NCBI RefSeq assembly: GCF_003020115.1
Contig: NZ_PYFX01000007.1
Span: 248,001-312,000, forward strand
Source of the DNA: Bradyrhizobium sp. MOS002
GTDB taxonomy: Bacteria; Pseudomonadota; Alphaproteobacteria; Rhizobiales; Xanthobacteraceae
Length of the DNA stretch: 64,000 bases
Direction: 5' to 3'
Every line of letters starts with the position of its first letter. Position 1 is the stretch's first letter. The position numbers and the translations under genes were made by a program. This document shows positions 9,239-17,690 of the stretch, one piece after another. The notes under the pieces are model-generated. The model was not told the DNA's origin and ran no database searches. It saw only the letters and a program-made list of their open reading frames with translations.

Positions 9239-9307
9239 GTAGCCCGGATGAGCGAAGCGATATCCGGGAATGCTGGCCCTGCATGTCGCTTCGCTCCTGC
9301 GGGCTAC
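9239..9307. repeat. dispersed palindromic repeat, family A copy 1
   Basis: Imperfect palindrome starting GTAGCCCGGATGAGCGAAG and ending in the complementary CTTCGCT...CGGGCTAC. The same layout recurs at 10560-10638 and 23108-23181. It fills much of the 318-bp spacer between the MFS and alcohol dehydrogenase genes, which holds no gene that I can support. Confidence 0.8.
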
Positions 9308-9400
9308 GAGACCGCGGCTTGGCACCAGCGCGCATCTCACATACGCTTCGCCTCAGCCCGCACCAATCAATCATAACAAGCGGGCAGCGAGGAAACCTCC

Positions 9401-10552
9401 ATGGACCAGATCCGCGTCTGCACCCACGCAGGGCCGGGCAGCGAGCCTGTCATCCGCACCGTGCCGTGGCCGAAGGTCGGCCGGAAGGGCGCGCTGATCA
9501 AGGTCGGCGCGTGCGGCGTCTGCGGCACGGACCTGCACATTCTGAAAGGGCATTGGCCGAAGCCGCTGCCGTGGCCGTTCACGCTCGGTCACGAGCTCGG
9601 CGGAATCATCGTCGAATGCGGCGACGAATTCACCGAGGACTTCATGAGCAAGCCGCTCGAGGTCGGATCAAAGGTGATGATCCCGCCGCTGATGCCCTGC
9701 GGCCGCTGCTATTACTGCATCCATTATCCCCTGACCGCCAACAAATGCCTGACGCCGGTCTATTACGGCCGCTATCTCGGCTTCGACAAGGCGCCGCACA
9801 TGTGGGGCGGCTGGGCCGAATATGTCTATGTCGACCTCGACATGCTGCCGGGCACCAAGATCTACAAATTGCCTGACGACATGTCGCTGCGGCTGGGTGC
9901 GCTGTCGGAGCCGCTGACCTCCTGCATCCGCGCCTTCAACCGCGCCAGCCGCGCCGGCGGTTTTTCCTGGGGCGACACAGTGGTGATCCAGGGCTCGGGC
10001 CCGATCGGCATTCTCGCGGTCGCTGCCGCGCAGGAGATGGGAGCCGGGCGCGTGATCTGCGTCGGTGCGCCGGAGGAGCCGCGGCTCAAGCTCGCGCGCG
10101 AGTTCGGCGCCGAGGCGACGGTGAACATCGACGAGCTGAAGTCACCACAAGACCGCATCGCCCGCGTGCGTGACATTGTCGGCGGTTTCGGCGCCGATCT
10201 GGTGATGGATTGCTCGGGCCACCCCTCAGCCGGCCCCGAAGGCATCGAGATGCTGCGTGACGGCGGCACCTATGTCGAGATGGGCCAGTTCACCGACGCC
10301 GGCTCGACCGAGACCTCATGGCACCGCATCTGCACCAAGGATCTCAATGTGTTGGGCTCCTGGGGTTTTACCGGCAACGATCTGCCGCTCGGCGTCGACA
10401 TGCTCTATCGCACGGCGGGCAAATATCCCTGGCTGAAGATGCAGACGATCTATCCGTTCACGGAGGCGGGCGTCGCGCAGGCGGTGAGGGACGCGATGGC
10501 GATGAAGACCGTGAAGTCCACCATCGTGCCGTGGCCGGAGCTGGTGGAGTGA
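9401..10552 (+). CDS. zinc-dependent alcohol dehydrogenase (MDR superfamily)
   Basis: Cytoplasmic NAD(P)-dependent dehydrogenase of 383 residues. The catalytic zinc site is seen in GACGVCGTDLH and TLGHELGG. The structural zinc lobe is MPCGRCYYCIHYPLTANKC, with spacing unlike the classical CxxCxxCxxxxxxxC of horse-liver type. The nucleotide-binding fold contains SGPIGILAVAAA. ATG at 9401 is preceded by GGAAACC about 5 nt upstream. The substrate, polyol or another secondary alcohol, cannot be deduced. Repeat family A copies flank the gene on both sides. Confidence 0.88.
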   Translation: MDQIRVCTHAGPGSEPVIRTVPWPKVGRKGALIKVGACGVCGTDLHILKGHWPKPLPWPFTLGHELGGIIVECGDEFTEDFMSKPLEVGSKVMIPPLMPCGRCYYCIHYPLTANKCLTPVYYGRYLGFDKAPHMWGGWAEYVYVDLDMLPGTKIYKLPDDMSLRLGALSEPLTSCIRAFNRASRAGGFSWGDTVVIQGSGPIGILAVAAAQEMGAGRVICVGAPEEPRLKLAREFGAEATVNIDELKSPQDRIARVRDIVGGFGADLVMDCSGHPSAGPEGIEMLRDGGTYVEMGQFTDAGSTETSWHRICTKDLNVLGSWGFTGNDLPLGVDMLYRTAGKYPWLKMQTIYPFTEAGVAQAVRDAMAMKTVKSTIVPWPELVE

Positions 10553-10559
10553 GAAATTC

Positions 10560-10638
10560 GTAGCCTGGATGGAGCGCAGCGCAATCCGGAATTCTCGCCT
10601 GTGGCTTCCCGTATTCCGCTACGCTCCATACGGGCTAC
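10560..10638. repeat. dispersed palindromic repeat, family A copy 2
   Basis: Starts GTAGCCTGGATGGAGCGCAG 8 bp after the dehydrogenase stop codon and ends CGCTCCATACGGGCTAC. The arms are complementary with mismatches, so a transcript would fold into a long hairpin. It may stabilise or end the dehydrogenase mRNA. Confidence 0.8.
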
Positions 10639-10653
10639 GAGTCGGAGTTTGGA

Positions 10654-11082
10654 ATGAAGGACGAGATGACAACCGAACCAACCGAACGCACCCACTCGCC
10701 CTTCAGCGCCATCCGTGCGATCGACTACACCGTCATCTTCGTGCGCGACATGGCGGCGATGCGCCGCTTCTACGAGGAGGTTCTGGCGTTTCCGTTGCTG
10801 CGTGAGTTGTCGCCGAACTGGATCGAGTACGGCCTGGGCCCCAACACGCTGGCCTTGGCAAGGCCGAGCCGGACCGCGACTGACGCGCCGACGCCAGCGG
10901 GCAGTGCCGCGCTGCAACTGGCCTTCAAGGTGTCCGCGGCCGAAGTCGATGCGTGTGCCGAAGAACTCGTACGGCACGGCGTTGCGCTGCTGTCGCCGCC
11001 GACGAACCAGTCGTTTGGGCATCGGACGCTGTTCTTTCGCGACCCCGACGGCAATCTCTTGGAGGTCTATGCCGAGATCTGA
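10654..11082 (+). CDS. VOC family protein (glyoxalase/bleomycin-resistance fold)
   Basis: A 142-residue small metalloenzyme or binding protein of the vicinal oxygen chelate superfamily. Two beta-alpha-beta-beta-beta units are seen: the first begins IDYTVIFVRDMAAMRRFYEEVL and the second ends with the characteristic FRDPDGNLLEVYAEI, where the Glu is a usual metal ligand. A second in-frame ATG lies five codons downstream. The substrate is unknown. It follows the alcohol dehydrogenase on the same strand with a palindromic repeat between them. Confidence 0.82.
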   Translation: MKDEMTTEPTERTHSPFSAIRAIDYTVIFVRDMAAMRRFYEEVLAFPLLRELSPNWIEYGLGPNTLALARPSRTATDAPTPAGSAALQLAFKVSAAEVDACAEELVRHGVALLSPPTNQSFGHRTLFFRDPDGNLLEVYAEI

Positions 11083-11197
11083 AACGCGGGAGCGGCGGGC
11101 CTGCGCGCGAAAAGTTCCATTGAAAATCCGCGAGTTATTCACGCGAGGGTGAAACTAAGGCCCGGGTTCCGGCTTTCAGTTCACGGGAGAGTTCATC

Positions 11198-11710
11198 GTG
11201 AAGCGAATCCTGAAGCCCCTGACCTACATCGCGGCGGCCATCTACTTCTTGGTGGATGCGGTCTTCATGGCCGTGGCGAGACCAATCTCGCGCTGGATCG
11301 AGCGGCATTTCGAATTCTGGCGATTGCGCGCCTGGATCAGGTCGCTGTCGCCTTATTGCTCGCTCGCCTTGTTTTCCGTGCCCGTCATTATCCTGGAGCC
11401 GGTCAAGCCCGTCGCGGCCTATCTCGCGGCAACCGGCCAGGTCGTAAGCGGGGCCGTAACTTTCATCGTCGGCGAGCTGCTCAAGCTCGTGCTGGTCGAG
11501 CGCCTGTTCCAGCTCACGCGTGACAAGCTGATGCGGATTCCGGCTTTTGCCTGGGTCTACGGCAAGTTCACAGACGTCAAGGCATGGCTGCAGGCGACCG
11601 AAGCCTGGCGCGCGGTCCGCGCCTTGGGCCGCGCGGCGAGGGACACCGTTGCGCGGGCCAGAGCCAGGCTGGCCGGCGGCTTCAGTAGCCCGGTGACCTC
11701 CAGGGATTAG
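11198..11710 (+). CDS. membrane protein of unknown function
   Basis: A 170-residue protein starting with GTG, preceded by GGGAGAG at good spacing. There is one hydrophobic segment near residues 8-28, a second at about 50-65 (CSLALFSVPVIIL) and a third near 75-95, then a basic Arg/Ala-rich C-terminal tail from about 130. I do not recognise the family. It stands alone between the VOC gene and a convergent cupin gene. Confidence 0.7.
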   Translation: MKRILKPLTYIAAAIYFLVDAVFMAVARPISRWIERHFEFWRLRAWIRSLSPYCSLALFSVPVIILEPVKPVAAYLAATGQVVSGAVTFIVGELLKLVLVERLFQLTRDKLMRIPAFAWVYGKFTDVKAWLQATEAWRAVRALGRAARDTVARARARLAGGFSSPVTSRD

Positions 11711-11748
11711 GGCTGCAGGGATTCGGGCAGCGCCGCGCGAGCTACCCG

Positions 11749-12102
11749 CTATGCGAGCTTGCGGGCCGCGGCGGTGGCCTTGTCGCCCGTGTTCGGCGTG
11801 CTGGTCGGCTCGATCAGCAGGAGATGAACTTCCTCGCGCGCGACCGGGCGATGCTCAACACCTTTGGGCACGACATAGAGTTCGCCCGGAGCAAGCGTCA
11901 CCGTGCGATCCCGCAATTCGATGTCCAAACTGCCTTTCAGGACGAGAAAGAAATCGTCGGTGTCCTCGTGCTTGTGCCAGGTGAACTCTCCCTTCACCTT
12001 CACCACCATCACGTCGCAATCGTTGAAGGTCGTGACCGTGCGCGGCGACCAGAAATCCCCGAAGGTCGCGAGTTTGTCGGCAAGCGATATGCCGTCGGCC
12101 AT
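11749..12102 (-). CDS. cupin domain-containing protein
   Basis: A 117-residue single-cupin protein. Motif 1 is GEFTWHKHEDTDDFFLVLKG, with two His and the downstream Glu/Asp that can bind a metal. Motif 2 is PKGVEHRPVA. Small cupins of this kind are often isomerases, dioxygenases or sensors, and none can be chosen here. It is convergent with the upstream membrane-protein gene. Confidence 0.85.
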   Translation of the reverse strand: MADGISLADKLATFGDFWSPRTVTTFNDCDVMVVKVKGEFTWHKHEDTDDFFLVLKGSLDIELRDRTVTLAPGELYVVPKGVEHRPVAREEVHLLLIEPTSTPNTGDKATAAARKLA

Positions 12103-12554
12103 GTGTCACCCTTGTTTTGCTTCCTCGTGAGACGATTTGGGGTCGACGCGCTGGGGCGACAAGACTTGCGTTTCGATGGGTTATGGTCTCGTCGCAAGGC
12201 GTGCGGTCGCCACCCAAGCCGTTCGACCGAGAGAGGCCATGTGCACATCCCGGCACCCCGCCAATGGCGTGCAATTTGAGCCGGGTGGCCGCGGAAATCC
12301 TCTGCTTCGGCGCAAACTCCTGCTATATGCAGCAAAACGGCTCGAAAACGCTGGATGTAGTGGGTCGAGCCGACCGGTAAGCTTATTCTCGGCATCACCA
12401 AAGCCATGCGTCATAAGCATGGTGATTTGCCCGCACTTGGCGTAAAGAGCGTCCAAATCAAATCACCACGCGTGCGGCTGGACCATTTGCCGCCTACGCA
12501 GCTTCAGGTCGCGCGGCTCGACGTTCCGCGCCTGGACCAACCAAGGTTTATCCC
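12103..12554. other. intergenic region upstream of the DEAD-box helicase
   Basis: A 452-bp spacer with no supported gene. It probably contains the promoter and a long 5' leader of the helicase. Short open frames occur on both strands, but none has a ribosome binding site or a recognisable product. A 10-bp perfect inverted repeat lies at 12420-12468. Confidence 0.4.
12420..12468 (+). promoter_or_regulatory. inverted repeat in the leader of the DEAD-box helicase
   Basis: TGGTGATTTG (12420-12429) pairs perfectly with CAAATCACCA (12459-12468) around a 29-nt loop, about 90 bp upstream of the helicase start. Cold-shock helicase genes in other bacteria often have long structured leaders, so this may be a leader structure or a protein-binding site. 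A coincidental palindrome is possible. Confidence 0.35.
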
Positions 12555-14555
12555 GTGTCTTTTCCGACCATGAGTCCGCCGCTCGCCCGAGCTTTGGCCG
12601 AGCGCAACTACGACCGTCCGACCCCCGTTCAGCTCGCCGTGCTCACGGACGAGGCCGCTGACCGCGACCTGCTGGTTTCGGCCCAGACCGGCTCCGGCAA
12701 GACCCTGGCCTACGGGCTGGCCATGGCCAAGGACCTGTTGGGCGACGCCGAGCGGTTCGAGCGGGCGGGTGCACCGCTTGCCCTGATCGTGGCGCCGACC
12801 CGCGAGCTTGCCTTGCAGGTCCATCGCGAACTTGCCTGGCTGTACGAGCATGCGAGCGGGCGCGTCGTCTCCTGCGTCGGCGGCATGGATCCCCGGCGCG
12901 AGCAGCGCGAGCTTGCGGCCGGCGCTCATATCGTCGTCGGCACGCCCGGCCGGTTGTGCGATCATTTGCGCCGCGGCCGTCTCGACATCTCCGAATTGAA
13001 GGTGGTCGTGCTCGACGAGGCCGACGAGATGCTCAATCTCGGCTTTCGCGAGGACATGGAGTTCATCCTCAAGACCACGCCGGACACGCGTCGCACCCTG
13101 ATGTTCTCGGCGACGTTCCCGCGCGGCATCGTCGCGCTGGCCAAGCAGTATCAGCAGCGGGCGTTCCGGATCGAGGTCGCCGGCGACGAAGGCGGTCACG
13201 CCGATATCGAGTACCGCGCGATCCGGATCGCGCCCGGCGATGCCGAGCACGCGGTCGTCAACGTGCTGCGCTTCTACGAGGCGCCGAGCGCGCTGGTATT
13301 CTGCAGCACGCGCGATGGCGTCCGGCATTTGCAGGCGGCGCTGCTGGAGCGCGGCTTCTCCGTGGTCGCTCTGTCAGGCGAATTGACGCAGAACGAACGA
13401 ACCACGGCGCTGCAGTCGCTGCGGGACGGACGCACGCGCGTCTGCGTGGCGACCGACGTCGCCGCGCGCGGCATCGATCTGCCGAGCCTCGATCTCGTCA
13501 TTCATGCGGACCTGCCCAACGACGCCGAGGTCATGCAGCATCGCTCCGGCCGCACCGGCCGCGCGGGCCGTAAGGGGACGAGCATCCTGCTGGTACCGCC
13601 CGTGCGGCGGCGGCGTGCGGAAATGCTGCTGAATGTTTCGGGGATCGACGCGGTCTGGGGGACGGCGCCGCAGCCGGATGAGATCCGCAAGCTCGATCAC
13701 GAGCGCATGAAGGACGTGCTTTTCACGGAGGAGACCACCGCCGACGATCTGGCGTTGGCGCAAGCGCTGTTGGCCGAGCGGTCGGCTGAGGAGATCGCAG
13801 CGTCACTCGCACGGCTCTATCGCGCGCGGCTGCCGTCGCCCGAAGACATCATGGATCCCGGCGAACGGAGCAGCCGGCCGCGCGACGATCGCGGTCGGAA
13901 CGATACGCGCGCGCCGCGCGACGATGTCCGCGCTCCGCGTGGCGACGATCGGCCCGAAAGGGCTCGACCCAAAGCGGGAAAATCGTCGTCGAAACATGGC
14001 ATGGCGGATGGCAGCGTCTGGTTCCGGGCCAACATCGGACGAAAAAAGAATGCGGAAGCGCGCTGGCTGTTGCCCATGATCTGCCGCCGTGGCGGCATCG
14101 ACAAGAACGATATCGGCGCGATCAAGATCATGGACACCACGACCGAGTTCGAAATTTCCGAGCGGGTCGCGGAATCCTTCGCCGTGAAGATCAAGCGTCC
14201 GGACAAGGAAGACAATATCCGCCTCGAGCCGCTGGCGGATGCGCCGCAGCGGCAAGCGGCTTCGGAAGAGCGGACCCATGCGCCGCGGCGTGAGAGCGGC
14301 GACAGCGATCATCGTGAACGCCAGGGCGAACGCGCGCGCGAGCCGAACGGGTTCAAACCTCAAGGCAAGCCACGCGGCAAACCGTACGAAAAGCCATACG
14401 GCGAGCGCACACCGAAATTCGACGATGCTCCTTCCTTCGCAAAGAAGAAAAAGCACAAGAACAAGCCGGGCCAAGCTGAGCCTTCGGTCACGTCGTGGTC
14501 TGAGAAGGGCGCTCCCGGAAAGAAGCCGAAGACGAAAAAGAAGCATCGCGCCTGA
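12555..14555 (+). CDS. DEAD/DEAH-box RNA helicase with DbpA-type RNA-binding domain
   Basis: A 666-residue ATP-dependent RNA helicase, probably in ribosome assembly or cold adaptation (DeaD/CsdA-like). Motifs in order: Q-motif region YDRPTPVQLAVL (about 18-30), Walker A AQTGSGKT, PTREL, LDEADEML, MFSATF, and the RecA2 motif HRSGRTGRAGRKG near 330. A DbpA-type RNA-binding domain lies at about 480-560 (WFRANIGRKKNAEARWLLPMI). The linker (about 435-480) is Arg/Asp-rich and the tail beyond 570 is Lys/Arg-rich and disordered. GTG at 12555 has AAGG 8 nt upstream; an in-frame ATG five codons later is the alternative. Confidence 0.92.
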   Translation: MSFPTMSPPLARALAERNYDRPTPVQLAVLTDEAADRDLLVSAQTGSGKTLAYGLAMAKDLLGDAERFERAGAPLALIVAPTRELALQVHRELAWLYEHASGRVVSCVGGMDPRREQRELAAGAHIVVGTPGRLCDHLRRGRLDISELKVVVLDEADEMLNLGFREDMEFILKTTPDTRRTLMFSATFPRGIVALAKQYQQRAFRIEVAGDEGGHADIEYRAIRIAPGDAEHAVVNVLRFYEAPSALVFCSTRDGVRHLQAALLERGFSVVALSGELTQNERTTALQSLRDGRTRVCVATDVAARGIDLPSLDLVIHADLPNDAEVMQHRSGRTGRAGRKGTSILLVPPVRRRRAEMLLNVSGIDAVWGTAPQPDEIRKLDHERMKDVLFTEETTADDLALAQALLAERSAEEIAASLARLYRARLPSPEDIMDPGERSSRPRDDRGRNDTRAPRDDVRAPRGDDRPERARPKAGKSSSKHGMADGSVWFRANIGRKKNAEARWLLPMICRRGGIDKNDIGAIKIMDTTTEFEISERVAESFAVKIKRPDKEDNIRLEPLADAPQRQAASEERTHAPRRESGDSDHRERQGERAREPNGFKPQGKPRGKPYEKPYGERTPKFDDAPSFAKKKKHKNKPGQAEPSVTSWSEKGAPGKKPKTKKKHRA

Positions 14556-14587
14556 CTGCCGTCCTCCGGCGTCGACGGGGAGGGGCG

Positions 14588-15094
14588 TTACGTCGCGGCG
14601 AGGTCGCGCAACATATAGGTTGCGCTGTCGCCGTAGGTCGCGAGCTTTGCTCGCAGCTCCGCATCAGCCGTGACGGGCCGAAAGCCGAGATGCTCCCACA
14701 TCGGACGCGTGGCGTAGACCGACACCAATGCGAGCGTCGCGATCCCTGACACGCGCGCGAGCTGTTCGATCGCAACGACATAGTCGCGCGCCGCGCCGCC
14801 GCGAAAGTCGGGCAGCACCGCGACATCGTGCAAATAGAGGCAATCCGCATCGCCGGGCAGTTGTTCGAGCAAGCCGTCGAGCGGCGGAATCCGGTGCTGC
14901 ATCCAGGGATGCGCGAGACCGTAGCCGACGATCCCGTCGCCCGCGGCAAGCACGCGGCAGCCATCAGGATAGAGCCGCATCTTTTCCGCGAACACCTCAG
15001 GTCGCTCAGGCAGATCGGGATGGATCCGCACTGCGATCGCGCCGATCGCCGGCAGATCGGAGACGTGCGCGGGACGCCAATGCGGCTTGCTCAT
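14588..15094 (-). CDS. GNAT family N-acetyltransferase
   Basis: A 168-residue acetyl-CoA-dependent acetyltransferase. The core strand and pyrophosphate-loop region is visible in YLHDVAVLPDFRGGAARDYV, where RGGAA occupies the place of the usual RGxGxG/A loop, and the final MWEHLGFRPV motif is typical. Start is taken as the ATG at 15094 (MSKPHWRPA); an ATG nine codons earlier is possible. The acceptor is unknown. It is convergent with the helicase gene. Confidence 0.85.
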   Translation of the reverse strand: MSKPHWRPAHVSDLPAIGAIAVRIHPDLPERPEVFAEKMRLYPDGCRVLAAGDGIVGYGLAHPWMQHRIPPLDGLLEQLPGDADCLYLHDVAVLPDFRGGAARDYVVAIEQLARVSGIATLALVSVYATRPMWEHLGFRPVTADAELRAKLATYGDSATYMLRDLAAT

Positions 15095-15240
15095 GTCGAT
15101 CCGTCGTTCCGTCTCAATCATCCCAGTTTATTCCGATGCGGCAATGCATGCAGCGAAAAATATCTTTGTCGCCATCTCAGGAATACGACGGCTCGCGCGG
15201 CGTCCTACCCCATGCAAGCCATTGCATGACAGGAGAGACC

Positions 15241-15630
15241 ATGACGACATCCTCGATCCGCCTCGCGCTCACGCTCGCAATATCGCTGGCGCTGGTTCCC
15301 GTTGCTTTCGCGGCGCCGCCGACCAAGACCGGCAAGACCGACAAGGGCAACGTGCTCACCGACGCCAAGGGCATGTCGCTCTATACTTTCGACAAGGACG
15401 CCGACGGCAAGTCGGCCTGTAATGGTCCGTGTGCGACCAACTGGCCGGTGCTGAAGGCCGAGGCGAGCGATGCCGCCGCCGACGGCTACACCGTCATCAC
15501 GCGCGACGACGGCTCGAAGCAGTGGGCCTACAAGGGCAAGCCGCTCTACACCTTCGCCAAGGACACCAAGCCCGGCGACGTCACCGGCGACGGCTTTCTG
15601 AACGGCGCCTGGCATCTGGCGATGCCGTGA
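15241..15630 (+). CDS. exported COG4315-type protein with Yx(FWY)xxD repeats
   Basis: A 129-residue secreted protein. AGGAGAG lies 6 nt before the ATG, and a signal peptide of about 22 residues ends in AFA. Two copies of the family motif are present, LYTFDKD and LYTFAKD, plus a CNGPCATNWP segment with two Cys that likely form a disulfide. The family is widespread and mostly called a predicted lipoprotein, but no lipobox is seen here, so it is probably free in the periplasm. Function is unknown. Confidence 0.85.
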   Translation: MTTSSIRLALTLAISLALVPVAFAAPPTKTGKTDKGNVLTDAKGMSLYTFDKDADGKSACNGPCATNWPVLKAEASDAAADGYTVITRDDGSKQWAYKGKPLYTFAKDTKPGDVTGDGFLNGAWHLAMP

Positions 15631-15643
15631 GCAGGGTGCACTC

Positions 15644-16198
15644 CTAGCGCAACCCCTCATACACCATCAGCCCGCGTGCGATCTGCAGCTTGCGGATCGC
15701 GCGCGGCAGCAGTTTTTCCGGCTGGTGCAGATAGCGCCAGGAGGTGAGGGCGAACGGGCCAAGCGCGCCGCATTCGTCGTCGAACGGCGCGAGCACGCCG
15801 GTCACGCTCACCGGTGTATGCGGGCGGGCGTTGAATGGCAGCAGCAGCAGCTCGAGATGTGCCTTGCTGCCGTCCTCGCGCACGGCGGTGACGCCGGCGA
15901 TTGCGCCGAGGCTCTCGTCGGCGACGATGGTCGTGATCTCCTCGATCTCGCGGCGGCTGGCCTCGTTGAACAGCGCTGCAAAGCTCGAGTCCTTGAGGTC
16001 GCACCCTGCAAGCGCGCAGACGCGCGTGCCGGCGACGCGGAACGGGAAGCCGAGATGCGGCTCGCAGGACAGAACGAAGATGTCGCCGAGCAGGCCGCGC
16101 ACGGCGGCCGGATCGATATCGGCCCGGTCGGGCGCCCGCGCAGTGCCGCGCTTCGTGTTCCAATATGCGAAGAACTCGCGGCTCGACGGATGTTTCAT
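15644..16198 (-). CDS. PAS domain-containing protein (PF07310-type)
   Basis: A 184-residue protein of the alphaproteobacterial PAS_5 family. Start at 16198 gives the conserved opening REFFAYWNTKRGTARAPDRADIDP. The family signature FRVAGTRVCALAGCDLKDSSF is complete. It has no output domain, so it may work as a cell-cycle or stress accessory sensor; function is not established. The ATG was chosen over one 13 codons upstream because homologues begin at this motif. Confidence 0.85.
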   Translation of the reverse strand: MKHPSSREFFAYWNTKRGTARAPDRADIDPAAVRGLLGDIFVLSCEPHLGFPFRVAGTRVCALAGCDLKDSSFAALFNEASRREIEEITTIVADESLGAIAGVTAVREDGSKAHLELLLLPFNARPHTPVSVTGVLAPFDDECGALGPFALTSWRYLHQPEKLLPRAIRKLQIARGLMVYEGLR

Positions 16199-16370
16199 GA
16201 CTGAACGCTTACCCCGGGGCGCAACCTCGCGGGACAAACCTGTCCCGCTTCAGTGCAGCCGCGATCCCTGTGTTGTTGTGCAGGAGGGGCTTTGCAGCGT
16301 CCATGCCGCAGCGGCGTTTTCGGCATCCCTGGCGCTGCCTTTGCGTCGTTAACGTTAAATTAACTATGCG

Positions 16371-16575
16371 CTTTCCGTGCGCCGCCCCGCTGCTATGGTG
16401 ACCGCGGTCGCAAGCCTCGCCGCTTTTCTCCAGGTTCTCGGCGAGGCCTGTACACAGGCGTCAAACAGTTTGGTCACCGGCCGCGGGGAGGGGTGGGGAT
16501 ACTCCCGTCTCTCTGGGTACCGGAAGTCCGACACGGATAGGCAGGGCTTTCCCAGGGCCCTGCCTTTTCCTTTTG
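16371..16575 (+). ncRNA. candidate structured small RNA with terminator
   Basis: The 465-bp spacer between the PAS gene and the rhomboid gene holds a promoter-like block (TTGCGT at 16341 and TATGCG at 16365, spacing 18) and then a region with nested perfect stems. The outer stem is GGTGACC (16397-16403) with GGTCACC (16472-16478). The inner stem is GCCTCGCCG (16414-16422) with CGGCGAGGC (16439-16447). The region ends in a strong intrinsic terminator at 16540-16575. No open frame here looks coding. It could be a free small RNA of about 200 nt or a leader that attenuates the rhomboid gene 89 bp further on. It does not show the SRP, RNase P or tmRNA signatures I know. Confidence 0.5.
16540..16575 (+). 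terminator. Rho-independent terminator in PAS-rhomboid spacer
   Basis: GGCAGGGC (16540-16547) pairs with GCCCTGCC (16557-16564) around a 9-nt loop, and TTTTCCTTTT follows. There is no coding gene upstream on this strand for more than 900 bp, so it ends a non-coding transcript or acts as an attenuator for the rhomboid gene. Confidence 0.75.
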
Positions 16576-16663
16576 TGCACTTGCGCAGAACGGGCAAAGG
16601 CGACTATCTCCAAGGCCTGTCGTCAAGCCTGTCGCTCCGATCGCGCCTGAAAGCGAAGTCGCC

Positions 16664-17500
16664 TTGGATTCCCCGCCAAATTCTCCGCCGCAAGATCCTC
16701 CGTCGCAAGATGCTTCGCTGGGGGTGCCGGCCGTCGTTGAGGGGGCTCCGCGCGAGCCGATCCTGACGCTGCCGTTCGCGCTGACCGCCTATATCCTTTT
16801 GCTCGCGGTGATCCATCTGCGGGTGCTGCTGCCGCCGGAGCTCGAGAACTGGACCATCGACGTCTTCGGCTTCATCCCCAAGCGCTACGATTCCTCGCTG
16901 CTCAACCTGGAGATTCCCGGAGGGGCCGGCGCCAAGGTCTGGACCTTCGTCACCTACTCGCTGCTGCACGCCAATCTCACCCATCTCGGCTTCAACGTGC
17001 TGTGGCTGTTGCCGTTCGGCAGCGCGCTGGCGCGGCGCTTTGGCGCCATCAGGTTCTTCCTGTTCCTCGCGGTGACGGCGGCGGCTGGCGCGCTCGCCCA
17101 TCTCGTCACCCATGAGCACGCGGTGGCGCCGATGATCGGCGCCTCGGCCTCGGTGTCCGGCGCGATGGCGGCGGCGATCCGCTTCGCCTTCGTTCGCGGC
17201 AGCTTCCTGTCGTTCAGCCGATCGGATGCCGATACCGCCGCCAGAGTTCCGGCGCTGCCGCTGTCGCGCGCGCTGCGCGACGGGCGGGTGCTCGGTTTTC
17301 TCGCGGTGTGGTTCGGCGTCAACATCGTCTTCGGCGTCGGCGCGATCGGCGTCGATAGCGAGACCACGAGCGTTGCCTGGCAGGCGCATATCGGCGGCTT
17401 CCTTGCCGGCCTGTTGCTTTTCACGCTGTTCGATCCGGTGCCGCGCGTGCGAAGCGATGCTGCGGATGCGTCATCACAGGACATTTCGGACGGTATTTGA
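16664..17500 (+). CDS. rhomboid family intramembrane serine protease
   Basis: A 278-residue polytopic membrane protease starting at TTG 16664. The first 35 residues are a Pro/Gln-rich cytosolic tail with a near-repeat (PPNSPP, QDPPSQD). Six or seven membrane segments follow. The catalytic serine is in the GASASVSG motif near residue 157, after the HANLTHLGFN segment that forms the L1/TM2 part, and the catalytic histidine is in WQAHIGGFLAGLL near 245. Both members of the dyad are kept. It would cleave membrane-anchored substrates; none is known here. Confidence 0.88.
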   Translation: MDSPPNSPPQDPPSQDASLGVPAVVEGAPREPILTLPFALTAYILLLAVIHLRVLLPPELENWTIDVFGFIPKRYDSSLLNLEIPGGAGAKVWTFVTYSLLHANLTHLGFNVLWLLPFGSALARRFGAIRFFLFLAVTAAAGALAHLVTHEHAVAPMIGASASVSGAMAAAIRFAFVRGSFLSFSRSDADTAARVPALPLSRALRDGRVLGFLAVWFGVNIVFGVGAIGVDSETTSVAWQAHIGGFLAGLLLFTLFDPVPRVRSDAADASSQDISDGI

Positions 17501-17690
17501 AGCGGCGCTTGCGGCGCCGCCCGAATTCATCCATCATTCCCGCGAAGAATGTTCCGAAGCGACAGGCCGTTCCCGGCGATGCTTCGCAAAGCGCACGAGC
17601 GTGAAACCGGCGCTGACCACTGTTAGTTGAAGACTCGAAGAACAAGTCCGGACCGCGAACAGCGGACGGTTCCGATTCAGGGAGGCGACA

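Noticed and set aside
12340..12566. Coding-looking frame just before the helicase start
   Set aside because: Composition is plausible (KHGDLPALGVKSVQ) but there is no start with a ribosome binding site and no known family. It may be a decayed gene or chance.
4912..16500. G-rich block GGGGAGGGGTGGGGAT near 4915 and again near 16485
   Set aside because: Both are low-complexity G runs; the flanks are unrelated, so I see no repeat family or shared regulator.
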